From NCBI RefSeq assembly GCF_000092285.1, contig NC_014100.1, positions 310,001 through 374,000 of the forward strand: a stretch of 64,000 nt of DNA, in the 5' to 3' direction. Position numbers and translations under genes: made by a program. This DNA comes from Caulobacter segnis ATCC 21756. Its GTDB lineage: Bacteria > Pseudomonadota > Alphaproteobacteria > Caulobacterales > Caulobacteraceae. Below the pieces are notes generated by a model. It worked only from the letters and a program-made list of their open reading frames with translations. It searched no databases and was not told the origin of the DNA. Shown here in pieces: positions 16,504 to 24,812 of the stretch (its first letter is position 1; the number at the start of each line of letters is the position of its first letter).

Positions 16504-17565
16504 GTGCCCATCCCGCCCTTCACCCGCAAGAAGCCGACCGGCCGCGCGCTGAGCCTGGCGCTGCAGGGCGGCGGCGCGCATGGGGCCTTCGAGTGGGGCG
16601 TGCTGGATCGCCTGCTCGAGGAAGAGGATCTCGAGATCCGGGCCGTCACCGCCGCGTCGGCCGGCGCCATGAACGCGGTCTGTCTGGCCCAGGGCATGAT
16701 CGACGACGGCAAGGCCGGGGCCAAGGCGCGGCTCGACTCCTTCTGGCGCCAGGTCAACCGCTCGGGCGGCCGCAACGTCTTCGGCGACACCTCGATCTGG
16801 ACCAGCGCCTTTTCCGGCGGCGTCGATTGGTGGAAGAACACGCCGGGCTGGCGGATGGCCGAGACCCTGGCCCTGTCGTTCAGCCCCTACGAGTTCAACC
16901 CCTTCAATCTCAATCCCCTGCACGACCTGCTGGAGGCCGAGGTCCAGTTCGATCAGCTGCGCGAGCGCTCGCCGATCAAGCTCTACATCTCGGCCACGGC
17001 GATCCGCACCAGCAAGTCCAAGATCTTCCGCGAGACTGAGCTGACCTCGCGCCACATCATGGCCAGCGCCTGTCTGCCCCAGCTGTTCCAGGCGGTGGAG
17101 ATCGACGGCGAGCCCTACTGGGATGGCGGCTTCCTGGCCAATCCGCCGCTGTGGCCGCTGTTCTACGACGACACGCCCGACGACATCCTGATCATCACGC
17201 TCAACCCTTTCGTCCGGGACGAGACGCCCAAGTCGCCGGGCGAGATCATGGACCGACTGAACGAGATCACCTTCAACGCCTCGCTGGCCTCGGAGCTGCG
17301 GGCCATCGGGTTTGTCCAGAAGCTGCTGGACGAGGGCCTTCTCAAGGACACCGCCCGAGGCCGCTACCGGCGGATGCTGGTTCACGCCATCACCGCCGAC
17401 AAGCCGCTGGCGGATCTCTCGCTCTCGACCAAGTTCAATACCGAATGGAGCTTTCTGTCCGACCTGAAGGAACGCGGGCGGGCCGCCGCGGACGCCTGGC
17501 TGACCGACTGCGGGACCTGCATCGGCGTGAAGTCCAGCATCGACCTGAAGGTTGGCTTCCCGTGA
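16504..17565 (+). CDS. Patatin-like phospholipase/esterase
   Basis: 353-residue patatin-fold serine hydrolase. The oxyanion loop LALQGGGAHGAFEWGVLD is near residue 18-35, and the catalytic dyad would be the Ser in AASAGAMNAV (about residue 54) and the Asp in WDGGFLANPP (about 207). The nucleophile elbow reads A-x-S-x-G instead of G-x-S-x-G. Patatin-like genes accompany 3-hydroxybutyrate dehydrogenase in many alphaproteobacteria, so a role in acyl or PHB-oligomer hydrolysis is plausible but unproven. GTG start; the last bases overlap the next gene. Confidence 0.88.
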   Translation: MPIPPFTRKKPTGRALSLALQGGGAHGAFEWGVLDRLLEEEDLEIRAVTAASAGAMNAVCLAQGMIDDGKAGAKARLDSFWRQVNRSGGRNVFGDTSIWTSAFSGGVDWWKNTPGWRMAETLALSFSPYEFNPFNLNPLHDLLEAEVQFDQLRERSPIKLYISATAIRTSKSKIFRETELTSRHIMASACLPQLFQAVEIDGEPYWDGGFLANPPLWPLFYDDTPDDILIITLNPFVRDETPKSPGEIMDRLNEITFNASLASELRAIGFVQKLLDEGLLKDTARGRYRRMLVHAITADKPLADLSLSTKFNTEWSFLSDLKERGRAAADAWLTDCGTCIGVKSSIDLKVGFP

Positions 17566-18002
17566 CCCCCCATCCGGTGCCCACGGTCGGGGTTGTCTGT
17601 CTGCGCGGCGACGAGGTGCTGTTGATCAAGCGCGGCACGCCGCCGCGTCTGAACCAGTGGAGTCTGCCGGGCGGGCGGCTGGAGTGGGGCGAGACCACGG
17701 CCGTCGCGGCCCTGCGTGAACTGAAGGAGGAGACCGGTGTCGAGGCCGAACTCCTCGGACTGGTCGACGTGATCGACGGGGTGTTCCCCGCGCGCCCCTC
17801 TGTCGATGGAAAAGGGGGCGGCGAGATCACCCGCCACTACGTCCTGATCGACTACGCCGCCCGTTGGAGCGCCGGCGAGCCCTTGGCCGGCGACGACGCG
17901 GCCGATGCGCGCTTCGTGTCTCGCGACGAAGCCATGGCCTTGGTGGAGTGGGATGAGACGCGGCGGGTGATCACCGAGGCTTACGAGCGTTTCGGGGTCT
18001 AG
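17562..18002 (+). CDS. Nudix hydrolase
   Basis: 146-residue Nudix pyrophosphohydrolase. The Nudix box is complete: GGRLEWGETTAVAALRELKEETG has the expected G, E, RE, EE and G spacing near residues 45-67. The preceding LNQWSLPGG is the usual lead-in seen in ADP-ribose and 8-oxo-dGTP clean-up enzymes. Start GTG at 17562 overlaps the patatin stop codon by four bases (GTGA), so expression is coupled. Substrate unknown. Confidence 0.9.
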   Translation: MTPHPVPTVGVVCLRGDEVLLIKRGTPPRLNQWSLPGGRLEWGETTAVAALRELKEETGVEAELLGLVDVIDGVFPARPSVDGKGGGEITRHYVLIDYAARWSAGEPLAGDDAADARFVSRDEAMALVEWDETRRVITEAYERFGV

Positions 18003-18018
18003 CGCCTCTCCGCCCCGT

Positions 18019-18711
18019 CTAGGACGTGACCCGCGCGCCGCTGAAATGGGCCAGCGTGCCGGGGCCGATCCAGAGCGCCACGGCGCCCTTGGCGTCGGCG
18101 CCGTGCTTGAGGTCGCCGACGATCAGGGTCGGCTGCTCGGCGCCGTCGACATGGAGTTGGGCCTTGGAGCCCTTGACCACGATCCGCACGTGCGTCCATC
18201 GGCCAGGCACGAGATCGACATAGGTCTCGTACTTGGCCGGCGCCTCGGCGCGCAGCCGCTCCCAGGTATGGTCGGGGTGAGAGATATATTGGACGGCGTG
18301 GTTGCGGCGTAGCTGGTCGTCGGCGCGGCCGTTGGTCGGGCGTAGATAGATGGCCTCCAACCTGTCCTCGTCTCGCACCCGGAAGGCCACGCCCACGAAG
18401 CCCCGCGCCGTGGCGCTGGCCGTGGCGCTCGGGGCTCCGCTGATCCACGCTTCGATGACGCCATCGCCGAAGGCGGGCGTGTCCAGAACCACCAGTCGGT
18501 CGAGCCCGGGGGCGTTCTCCAGCGCCAGGGCGCGCAGGGCGGGACGGCCCTCGTACGCCGTCCGCGCCGTCTCGACGCCAATGGCCCGGATCGCTTCGGC
18601 CTCCAGTCCCGTCCCAACGGCGCTCCGCGGCGCGGCCAGGGCGCTGGCCGAGACCATCGTCAACGCGGCGCCGCCCATCACGGATCGACGAGTTTGAGCA
18701 TTGTCGGACAT
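18019..18711 (-). CDS. Tat-exported lectin-like beta-sandwich protein
   Basis: 230-residue protein with a twin-arginine leader (TRRSVMGGAALTMVSASALA). The mature part looks like a concanavalin-A-type beta sandwich: GFVGVAFRVRDEDRLEAIYLRPTN, WTHVRIVVKG, and the strand LHVDGAEQPTLIV are typical of LamG/DUF1080-like domains. No catalytic residues are visible, so glycan binding or a structural role is more likely than hydrolysis. Start 18711 follows an AGGG motif; the longer in-frame extension to 18747 would put 12 residues before the Tat motif. It converges on the Nudix gene with a 16-nt gap. Confidence 0.72.
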   Translation of the reverse strand: MSDNAQTRRSVMGGAALTMVSASALAAPRSAVGTGLEAEAIRAIGVETARTAYEGRPALRALALENAPGLDRLVVLDTPAFGDGVIEAWISGAPSATASATARGFVGVAFRVRDEDRLEAIYLRPTNGRADDQLRRNHAVQYISHPDHTWERLRAEAPAKYETYVDLVPGRWTHVRIVVKGSKAQLHVDGAEQPTLIVGDLKHGADAKGAVALWIGPGTLAHFSGARVTS

Positions 18712-18877
18712 TGGAGACCCTTCATGGCGGAAGGGCATCAACTTCACAGTGGCATGGCCGGATCAAGGCCGAGCTTCGCCGGTTCTGGATGCCCCAGACA
18801 CATGGTCTTCGAGGTGGAATCGCGCCGGGTTCGTCGCGGCGCTTGCGCTGGCGCTTCAATCCCCCGACATCTCTTCC

Positions 18878-19639
18878 ATGACCCTGATCGAAGCCCCGGC
18901 GCCCCGATTCTCCATCAGCCCCAACGCGCTGATCCTGCTGGCCGCCTGTGTCGGCCTCGGCTGGGCCGTCGCCGCCGCGATACCGCCCGTGGGCGTCATC
19001 ACCTTCGCCTTCGTCGCGGCCGCCTGGGTGTTCAGCGTCGGCGTCCATGAGTTCGGCCACGCGCTGACGGCCTACAAGGCCGGCGACACGACGATCATCG
19101 AGAAGGGCTACCTGACCCTCGATCCGCTGAAATATTCCGACCTCGCGACAACCGTCGTCATCCCGCTGATCGCGTTGGCGCTGGGCGGAATCGGTTTTCC
19201 GGGCGGGGCGGTCTATCTGCGCGAGGACCTGATGCGCTCGCGGGGCTGGCGCTCGCTGGCGTCGCTGGCTGGGCCGCTGGGGACGCTGGTCGTCCTGGTC
19301 GTGCTGGCCCTGGCCCTGCCGATCGTGACGTCGCCGCCGCTGCGCCACGCGCTGGCTCTGCTGGCCTTCCTGCAGGCCACGGCCTTCGTGCTGAACCTGC
19401 TGCCGGTCCCGGGGCTCGACGGCTACGGCGTGATCCGGCCGTTCCTGCCCGACGGCGTCCGCGCGAAGATGATCAAGGTCGAGCGGGTCGGGTTCCTGGT
19501 GCTGTTCGCCCTGATCTTCTTCGTGCCCGGCGTCAGCGACCTGATCTTCAAGGCCGCCCTGACGATCACCGACCTGTTGGGCGTGCCGAGGACGGCGATT
19601 GGCGACGGCTGGCGCACCTTCCACTTTTGGGGGTCTTGA
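18878..19639 (+). CDS. M50/site-2 protease-like membrane protein
   Basis: About 253 residues with six or so hydrophobic helices. The zinc motif HEFGH (HExxH) lies in VGVHEFGHALTAYKAGD near residue 55, and the third-ligand loop LNLLPVPGLDGYG (N-x-x-P-x-x-x-x-D-G) is present near 175, so an active intramembrane metalloprotease is predicted. No PDZ domain is seen. ATG 18878 is chosen; the frame stays open upstream to 18701, overlapping the divergent Tat-protein gene, which is less likely. Substrate unknown. Confidence 0.85.
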   Translation: MTLIEAPAPRFSISPNALILLAACVGLGWAVAAAIPPVGVITFAFVAAAWVFSVGVHEFGHALTAYKAGDTTIIEKGYLTLDPLKYSDLATTVVIPLIALALGGIGFPGGAVYLREDLMRSRGWRSLASLAGPLGTLVVLVVLALALPIVTSPPLRHALALLAFLQATAFVLNLLPVPGLDGYGVIRPFLPDGVRAKMIKVERVGFLVLFALIFFVPGVSDLIFKAALTITDLLGVPRTAIGDGWRTFHFWGS

Positions 19640-19701
19640 CCTTCGGCGCCTGATCGCCTCCCCTTCAAACAAGCGTTCAAGATAACAAGGGGAGGGCCGC
19701 C

Positions 19702-20484
19702 ATGGCCTACGCGCCGTTCAACCTGTCGGGCAAGGTCGCCCTCGTCACCGGCGGCAATCGCGGCATCGGCCTCGGCATGGCCAAGGCGATGGCGCAGGCC
19801 GGCGCGGACATCGTCATCTGGGGCTCCAATCCCGAGCGCAACCTCGCCGCCGAGCAGCAGCTGACCTCGCTGGGCGTGCGCGTGAAGGCCCAGACCGTCG
19901 ACGTCTCCGACGAGGTCCAGGTCGCCGAGGGCATGGAAGAGGCCGTGGCCGCCATGGGCCGGGTCGACTCCGTCTTCGCCAACGCCGGCATCGGCTACGG
20001 TTCGCCCTCGTTCGTCGAGATGAAGACCGAGGTCTATCGCAAGGTGCTGTCGGTCAATCTGGACGGCGTCTTCTTCACCCTGCGCGAGGCCTGCCGCCAT
20101 ATGGTCGAGCGGGCCAAGGCCGGGGATCCGGGCGGCTCGCTGGTCGGCATCGCCTCGCTGGCCGCCATCGAGGGCGCGGCTCGCAACGAGGCCTACGCCG
20201 CCACCAAGGGCGCGGTGATCTCGATGATCAAGTCGGTGGCCGTCGAGCACGCCCGCTACGGCGTCCGCGCCAACGCCATCCTGCCGGGCTGGATCGCCAC
20301 CGACATGACGGCGGGCGCCCAGGGCAACTCGGCCTTCGCCGAGAAGGTCATCCCGCGCGTGCCGGCCCGTCGCTGGGGCGAGCCAGAGGACTTCGGCGGC
20401 ATGGCCGTTTACCTGGCCTCGGACGCGTCGAGCTATCACTCGGGCACGACCATCGTCATCGACGGCGGATACTCGATCTTCTAA
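19702..20484 (+). CDS. SDR family oxidoreductase
   Basis: 260-residue classical short-chain dehydrogenase/reductase. TGGNRGIG is the cofactor loop, FANAGIG replaces NNAG, the active site is YAATK (with the preceding Ser in SLVGIASLAAIEG), and the C-terminus SGTTIVIDGGYSIF is typical of gluconate 5-dehydrogenase or 3-oxoacyl-reductase-like members. Substrate not predictable. A strong AAGGGGAGGG ribosome binding site precedes the ATG. Single gene. Confidence 0.9.
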   Translation: MAYAPFNLSGKVALVTGGNRGIGLGMAKAMAQAGADIVIWGSNPERNLAAEQQLTSLGVRVKAQTVDVSDEVQVAEGMEEAVAAMGRVDSVFANAGIGYGSPSFVEMKTEVYRKVLSVNLDGVFFTLREACRHMVERAKAGDPGGSLVGIASLAAIEGAARNEAYAATKGAVISMIKSVAVEHARYGVRANAILPGWIATDMTAGAQGNSAFAEKVIPRVPARRWGEPEDFGGMAVYLASDASSYHSGTTIVIDGGYSIF

Positions 20485-20495
20485 GGTCTCGTTTC

Positions 20496-20513
20496 TTGGA
20501 CTCTTGAGTCCAA
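20496..20513. promoter_or_regulatory. Palindrome TTGGACTC-TT-GAGTCCAA
   Basis: Perfect 8-bp arms with a 2-nt centre, 12 nt after the SDR stop codon and upstream of a short ORF. The two arms create GACTC and GAGTC, both GANTC sites for CcrM methylation. Could be an operator or a short terminator; the following TAAAACC is not a proper U-tract. Confidence 0.45.
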
Positions 20514-20622
20514 TAAAACCCTATTGAAAACAGGGCCTTGCGGAACGCGCGCGACGGTGGGAAGCTTCGCGCGTGGCAGCCCGGACATCAGATCTGGGCG
20601 CCGACGAGGAAACGAGAGAACG

Positions 20623-20760
20623 ATGACGCCCCAAGACGTTGTCAGCCTGGCGCCGCCGCGCGGCTTCTTGATGATGTTGGCCCTGGCCTTCACGGGCATG
20701 ATGGCCTGCTTCTGGACGCATCACGCGGACGTCGAGACCGAGCTGGCTCGCCGCGACTAA
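20623..20760 (+). CDS. Short single-helix membrane protein
   Basis: Possible 45-residue protein: a short polar start (MTPQDVVSLAPPRG), one hydrophobic segment FLMMLALAFTGMMACFW, then a charged tail (HHADVETELARRD). The region GAGGAAACGAGAGA upstream of ATG 20623 could serve as ribosome binding site. The gene has no recognised family and overlaps the 3' end of the convergent HxlR gene by four bases. The clean topology is the main argument for it. Confidence 0.4.
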   Translation: MTPQDVVSLAPPRGFLMMLALAFTGMMACFWTHHADVETELARRD

Positions 20761-21245
20761 GCCTTGGCCAAGGCCTTCTCGAAAGCCGCCTGAAGTTCGG
20801 CGCTCACCGCGCGCGCGGGCTGAGGCGCGCCAAGATGGATGGCGCGCAGCTCGTCCATGAAGGCTTCCCACATCACGGGACCCCCGGCCTCCAGAAGTTC
20901 CGCGCGGATCGCCAGCTCCGGCGTGGTCGGCGTATGGCGTCGGCCCCAGGCGCCCATCTGGGCCAGCAGGGGCACCAGCTGGATCGAAGGCTCGGTCAGG
21001 CTGTAGACGCCCTTCTGCTTGTGGCTGGGGTCGTCGACGCGCGACAGCAGGCCGTTGGCCAGCAGCCGCTTCAGCCGATCGGCCAGCACGTTCGAGGCGA
21101 TGCCTTCCTCCGACTGGTTCAGCAGCTCGCGGTAGTGCCGGCGCCCGCCGAACATCACATCGCGCAGGACGATCAGGCTCCAGCGATCGCCCAGCAGTTC
21201 GAGCGTCAGATTGATCGGGCAGCCGGATCTGTGGGGGTGGGACAT
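20757..21245 (-). CDS. HxlR family transcriptional regulator
   Basis: 162-residue HxlR-type winged-helix regulator. The family signature CPINLTLELLGDRWSLIVLRDVMFGGRRHYRELL is at the N-terminus with the conserved Cys at position 9, then SNVLADRLKRLLANGLL as the wing helix. HxlR proteins respond to aldehydes, quinones or thiol stress. It is divergent from a glutathione S-transferase gene, with an inverted CTGGTTGC/GCAACCAG pair between them, so it probably controls that GST. Confidence 0.9.
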   Translation of the reverse strand: MSHPHRSGCPINLTLELLGDRWSLIVLRDVMFGGRRHYRELLNQSEEGIASNVLADRLKRLLANGLLSRVDDPSHKQKGVYSLTEPSIQLVPLLAQMGAWGRRHTPTTPELAIRAELLEAGGPVMWEAFMDELRAIHLGAPQPARAVSAELQAAFEKALAKA

Positions 21246-21260
21246 CGTCGCTCCGACAAA

Positions 21261-21318
21261 CTGGTTGCGATGTAGGAGCAGTGTGGCTAATCATCAACCA
21301 CTTGCAAACTGCAACCAG
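21261..21318. promoter_or_regulatory. Inverted CTGGTTGC/GCAACCAG pair in divergent promoter
   Basis: CTGGTTGC at 21261-21268 and its exact inverse GCAACCAG at 21311-21318 flank the space between the HxlR and GST genes; a related CAACCA lies at 21296-21301. Wide spacing suggests two half-site pairs bound by HxlR dimers. Tentative. Confidence 0.4.
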
Positions 21319-21330
21319 ATTGAGGCGACC

Positions 21331-21984
21331 GTGGCCCTGATCCTCTACGCGCATCCCTTCTCGTCCTACTGCCAGAAGGTGCAGATCGCGTTCTATGAGA
21401 ACGCCGTACCCTTCACCTACCGGCTGCTCGGTCCGGAAGACCCCGCCGCGATGGAGGAGCGCCAGGCCCTGTGGCCGCTGGGGCGCTTTCCGGTCGTCGT
21501 GGATGACGGCGTCACGGTGGTGGAGTCGAGCATCATCATCGAGCACCTGCAGCTGTTTCACCCCGGGCCGGTGAAGCTGCTGCCGGAGGATCCCAGGGCG
21601 GCGCTGAAGGTGCGCTTCCTGGATCGCTTCTTCGACAACTACGTGATGACGCCCATGCAGGTCCCGGTGTTCGAGTCCCTCCGACCCGACGGCGGGCGTC
21701 CGGAGGCGATGGCCGAGGCGGCTGTCGCCCTCGACACCGCCTACCAGTGGCTGGAAGACCATCTGACCGGCCCGTGGGCGGCGGGCGATGATTTCACCCT
21801 GGCCGACTGCGCCGCCGCAGCGTCGCTGTTCTACGCCGACTGGGTGCGGCCGATCGGCGAGGCCTTCCCGAAGGTCCGGGCCTACCGCGCCCGTCTGCTG
21901 GCCAGGCCCTCGATCAGCCGCTGCGTGGAGGAGGGGAGACCCTATCGGCATTTCTTCCCCCTGGGCGCGCCCGACCGCGACTGA
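21331..21984 (+). CDS. Glutathione S-transferase family protein
   Basis: 217-residue GST with a thioredoxin-like N-terminal domain (LILYAHPFSSYCQKVQIAF, a Ser/Cys active-site loop, and VVESSIIIEHL for glutathione binding) and an all-helical C-terminal domain (FTLADCAAAASLFYADW). Start GTG 21331 with GAGG upstream; the in-frame ATG at 21211 would overlap the divergent HxlR gene and add 40 residues without family similarity. Probably detoxifies electrophiles, under the neighbouring HxlR regulator. Confidence 0.87.
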   Translation: MALILYAHPFSSYCQKVQIAFYENAVPFTYRLLGPEDPAAMEERQALWPLGRFPVVVDDGVTVVESSIIIEHLQLFHPGPVKLLPEDPRAALKVRFLDRFFDNYVMTPMQVPVFESLRPDGGRPEAMAEAAVALDTAYQWLEDHLTGPWAAGDDFTLADCAAAASLFYADWVRPIGEAFPKVRAYRARLLARPSISRCVEEGRPYRHFFPLGAPDRD

Positions 21985-22050
21985 CCTCGCGGCACGCTTG
22001 CGGCGGGTTCGACGCCCTCCGATCCTGCCGCGAACACGGGAGGACGGGTC

Positions 22051-23016
22051 ATGGGTCTGCGCACGCCGCTCTGCGATCTTCTGCATATCGAGCATCCGAT
22101 CCTGCTGGCCGGCATGGGCGGGGTGTCCTACGCGCCGCTGGCGGCCGCCGTGTCCAGCGCAGGCGGCTATGGCGTGCTGGGCATGGCCGGAACCTCGCCG
22201 GACTTCATCCGCGACCAGATGCGCCAAGTCAAAAGCCTGACCGACAAGCCGTTCGGCGTCGACCTGTTGGCCGCCACGCCCGACGCCCTGACCGCCAGCG
22301 TCGAGGTGATCATCGAGGAAGGCGCCAGTTCCTTCGTCGCGGGCCTGGGCGTCCCGACCCCGATCATCGAGAAGCTCAAGGCCGCCGGCCTGAAGGTCAT
22401 GGTCGTCTGCGGGGCCGTGAAGCACGCCGTGAAGGCCGAGGGCGCCGGTTGCGACGCCGTGATCTGCCAGGGCGGGGAGGGCGGTGGTCACACGGGCCTG
22501 GTCGGCACGCTGCCCTTGGTCGCCCAGGCCGTCGAGGCGGTGAAGATCCCGGTCGTCGCGGCCGGCGGGCTGCATGACGGGCGGGGTCTGGCGGCGGCGC
22601 TGGCCCTGGGCGCCCAGGGCGTTTGGATGGGCACGCGGTTCATCGCCTCGGCCGAGGCCCACGCCGGCGACCTCTATCGCCAGGCCGTGATCGCGGCGAC
22701 CGACGAGGACACGGTCCGCACTCGCTGCTATTCCGGCAAGCCGATGCGGGTGAAGAAGAACGCTTACGTCGATGACTGGGAGGCGCGGCCGGCCGACATC
22801 CAGCCGTTCCCGCAGCAGGCCATGGTCTCGATCCGCGAGGGCGCGATGGGCGGCATCGGCGGCCAGATCGAGGGGCTGGACCTCGACAAGTCCTGCTTCG
22901 CCATGGGCCAGAGCGCGGGCGGGATCCACGATGCGCCGCCGGCGGGCGAGATCGTCGCGCGGCTGATGACCGAGGCCGAGGCGGCGCTGGCGCGGGCCAA
23001 CGCCTTCCGGACCTGA
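22051..23016 (+). CDS. Nitronate monooxygenase/FabK-like flavoprotein
   Basis: 321-residue FMN-dependent TIM-barrel enzyme of the 2-nitropropane dioxygenase family. It has LCDLLHIEHPILLAGMGGVSYAPLAAAVS at the start, GGEGGGHTG at the FMN phosphate loop near residue 145, and VVAAGGLHDGRGLAAALALGAQGVWMGTRF. It is probably a nitronate monooxygenase that removes toxic nitronates; the FabK enoyl-ACP reductase alternative is less likely. GGGAGG precedes the ATG. A palindromic element begins on its stop codon. Confidence 0.85.
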   Translation: MGLRTPLCDLLHIEHPILLAGMGGVSYAPLAAAVSSAGGYGVLGMAGTSPDFIRDQMRQVKSLTDKPFGVDLLAATPDALTASVEVIIEEGASSFVAGLGVPTPIIEKLKAAGLKVMVVCGAVKHAVKAEGAGCDAVICQGGEGGGHTGLVGTLPLVAQAVEAVKIPVVAAGGLHDGRGLAAALALGAQGVWMGTRFIASAEAHAGDLYRQAVIAATDEDTVRTRCYSGKPMRVKKNAYVDDWEARPADIQPFPQQAMVSIREGAMGGIGGQIEGLDLDKSCFAMGQSAGGIHDAPPAGEIVARLMTEAEAALARANAFRT

Positions 23017-23131
23017 AATCCTCCCCTATGGGGGAGGCGGCCGAAGGCCGGAGAGGGGGAGTCATGCTCACCTTGCCGCTTCCCCCTCCGCCGTCTCTTC
23101 GAGCCGACACCTCCCCGCTCGGGGAGGATTT
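23016..23131. repeat. Palindromic element exactly between two convergent stop codons
   Basis: Bounded by AAATCCTCCCC (23016-23026) and GGGGAGGATTT (23121-23131), with inner hairpins such as CCTCCCCTATGGGGGAGG and GGCGGCCGAAGGCC. It runs from the last base of the nitronate monooxygenase stop codon to the base before the stop of the Crp-type gene, so it likely serves as their shared terminator. Same general family as the elements at 47772 and 38808. Confidence 0.7.
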
Positions 23132-23893
23132 CTAGTCGATATCCACCTTCGGCAGCACCTTCCTGAAGTGCCCCTCGATGGCGTCGTGGCACTCGCAGGC
23201 GCGCTTCTCGAGGGCGGAACGGTCGAGGATCTCGATGCGGCCCCGGCCGATATGGATCACGCCCGCGTCCTGCAGCGTTCTGGCCACCGCGCTGATCGTC
23301 GTCCGCTGCACGCCCAGCATGTGGGCCAGGGTCTCCTGGGTCAGGCGGATCGGCGCGTCGCCCGCGCGGTCATGGGCGGCCAGAAGCCAGCGACAGACTC
23401 GCTGCTCGATCGGATGCACGGCGTTGCAGGCGACGGTCTGCATCATTTGAGCGATCAGGACGTCGGCATAGCGTGAGAAGAGGTCGGCCACCGCCGGAAC
23501 GCGCGCCTTGATCTCCTCCAGGCGCTGCACCGGCAGGGTGAAGGCGCGGCCCGCCGTACGGACCACCGTCCGGCCATAGGCGGGCTTGAAGCCGGCGCTG
23601 ACCACGCCGCCGATCGCGCCTTCGCGGCCGACGTTGGCGGCCTCGATCTCCTGGCCGTCGGCGGTGACGACCAGCAGCGAGCACAGGGTCGTGTCGCACG
23701 GCAGGTAGGTGTGTTCGACGTCCTCACCGGCGTCGAGCAGCACGGCGTCCTGCGGGAGGTCGACCAGCATCAGATAGGGCGAAAGCTCCGCCAAGGCCTC
23801 CGGCCTCAGGGCGGCCAGCAGACGATTGGAAGAGAACGGCGGAGCGTCGTCGCTCGCGCCGCCCCCGTGAGAAAGACGGGCGGCAGCTGACAT
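23132..23893 (-). CDS. Crp/Fnr family transcriptional regulator
   Basis: 253-residue regulator with an N-terminal cyclic-nucleotide-binding-type beta roll (about 30-150) and a C-terminal winged helix, TQETLAHMLGVQRTTISAVARTL. The NVGREGAIGGV segment is typical of the Crp-type group common in Caulobacter and rhizobia. Fnr-type N-terminal cysteines for an Fe-S cluster are lacking, so it is not an oxygen sensor of the Fnr type. Start 23893 is preceded by CGGAGG. Effector unknown. Confidence 0.88.
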   Translation of the reverse strand: MSAAARLSHGGGASDDAPPFSSNRLLAALRPEALAELSPYLMLVDLPQDAVLLDAGEDVEHTYLPCDTTLCSLLVVTADGQEIEAANVGREGAIGGVVSAGFKPAYGRTVVRTAGRAFTLPVQRLEEIKARVPAVADLFSRYADVLIAQMMQTVACNAVHPIEQRVCRWLLAAHDRAGDAPIRLTQETLAHMLGVQRTTISAVARTLQDAGVIHIGRGRIEILDRSALEKRACECHDAIEGHFRKVLPKVDID

Positions 23894-23961
23894 GGAAACC
23901 TCCGTGACGATGCTTAAGCGCACAGCTAACGGCTTAGTTTCCGAAGAGGCTTGATAACGCT

Positions 23962-24171
23962 CTAGCTAAGCACCGTCGGACGCCGAAGCATCCAGTCGTC
24001 TTCCTGCTCGTGCATGACGACGGGCAAGCCCAATCCCGCGGGATGCTCGGCCAGGCGAAGCGCGGCGGCGCGGGCCGCGTCGCGCGTCTCGTAAGCGCCA
24101 AAGCGCAGGTTGTCGCCGATGATCGACCAGCGATCGCCGACGCGAACAACGCCGTAATGCACCTCAGTCAT
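23962..24171 (-). CDS. Small hypothetical protein (DUF2188-like)
   Basis: 69-residue soluble protein with a two-strand start (VHYGVVRVGDRWSIIGDNLRFGAYETRDAA), then an alpha helix RAAALRLAEHP. The pattern of reading a value, then 'YxTRDEAxxAA' helix resembles DUF2188-type small proteins, but the match is loose. A strong AGGAGG precedes ATG 24171, which argues for a real gene; the longer frame to 24225 does not have one. Confidence 0.65.
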   Translation of the reverse strand: MTEVHYGVVRVGDRWSIIGDNLRFGAYETRDAARAAALRLAEHPAGLGLPVVMHEQEDDWMLRRPTVLS

Positions 24172-24349
24172 GGCTAGACCTCCTTGCAATATCCACAGGG
24201 AACGCCTGATTAACGGCGACCGCAAGTCCTTTATCGCTCAAGGTTTTCTGACACCGGTGGACTCTTTATCCCCAGGGTGGCGAAGTTTTGTCCGCGTGCG
24301 GGCGAGGGGCGGGTGACAAGTCGGCCGTTTGTTGGCCATAACCTTCGCC

Positions 24350-24781
24350 ATGTTCCGCTTGTTCATTTACGGGATCATCGCCGCCGCCGCCCTGGCCGGA
24401 GGCCCCGCCTCGGCGCAGGATCGCCCGGCCGACCAGCGCCAGCGCCTGCTGGAGCTGGCCTACGCCTTGGGCGAGAGCCACGCCCTGCGCCAGGCCTGCG
24501 AAGGCGAGGGCGACCAGTACTGGCGCGCGCGGATGATGCGCCTTGTCCAGGTCGAGCGGCCTGGCCCGACCCTGGAGACCCAGCTGCGCGAGCGGTTCAA
24601 CGCCGGCTTCGTCGCCCTGCGCGGCCAGTATCCCGCTTGCGACGAGGCCAGCCGCAAGGCCGAGGCGCAGGCCGCCCGCCACGGCCAGGCGCTGGCGTTG
24701 AAGCTCTCGCAATCGACGATCCAGGTCCGTCGGGAGGCCCCGGCGCCGGATTCCGTGGCGGAGGGCGAAGCGGCGCGCTAA
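24350..24781 (+). CDS. TIGR02301 family secreted protein
   Basis: 143-residue protein with a Sec signal peptide ([23 protein letters not shown]) and a helical body with conserved [16 protein letters not shown] and YWRARMMRL segments, as in the alphaproteobacterial TIGR02301 family of unknown function. A likely disulfide pairs the two cysteines near residues 46 and 98. It is 31 nt upstream of the SPFH gene and may form an operon with it. Function unknown. Confidence 0.75.
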   Translation: MFRLFIYGIIAAAALAGGPASAQDRPADQRQRLLELAYALGESHALRQACEGEGDQYWRARMMRLVQVERPGPTLETQLRERFNAGFVALRGQYPACDEASRKAEAQAARHGQALALKLSQSTIQVRREAPAPDSVAEGEAAR

Positions 24782-24812
24782 CCTCAACCAGAAGGTTGTG
24801 GAGGAGAGCGTC

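Noticed and set aside
15679..17385. 568-codon minus-strand frame opposite bdhA and the patatin gene
   Set aside because: Antisense to two recognised genes, composition typical of shadow frames (His, Asp, Gly, Arg, Leu).
24185..24280. Two sequences like DnaA boxes (ATATCCACA and TTATCCCCA)
   Set aside because: Each differs from the consensus TTATNCACA, and there are only two of them. No AT-rich unwinding region or origin genes are nearby.
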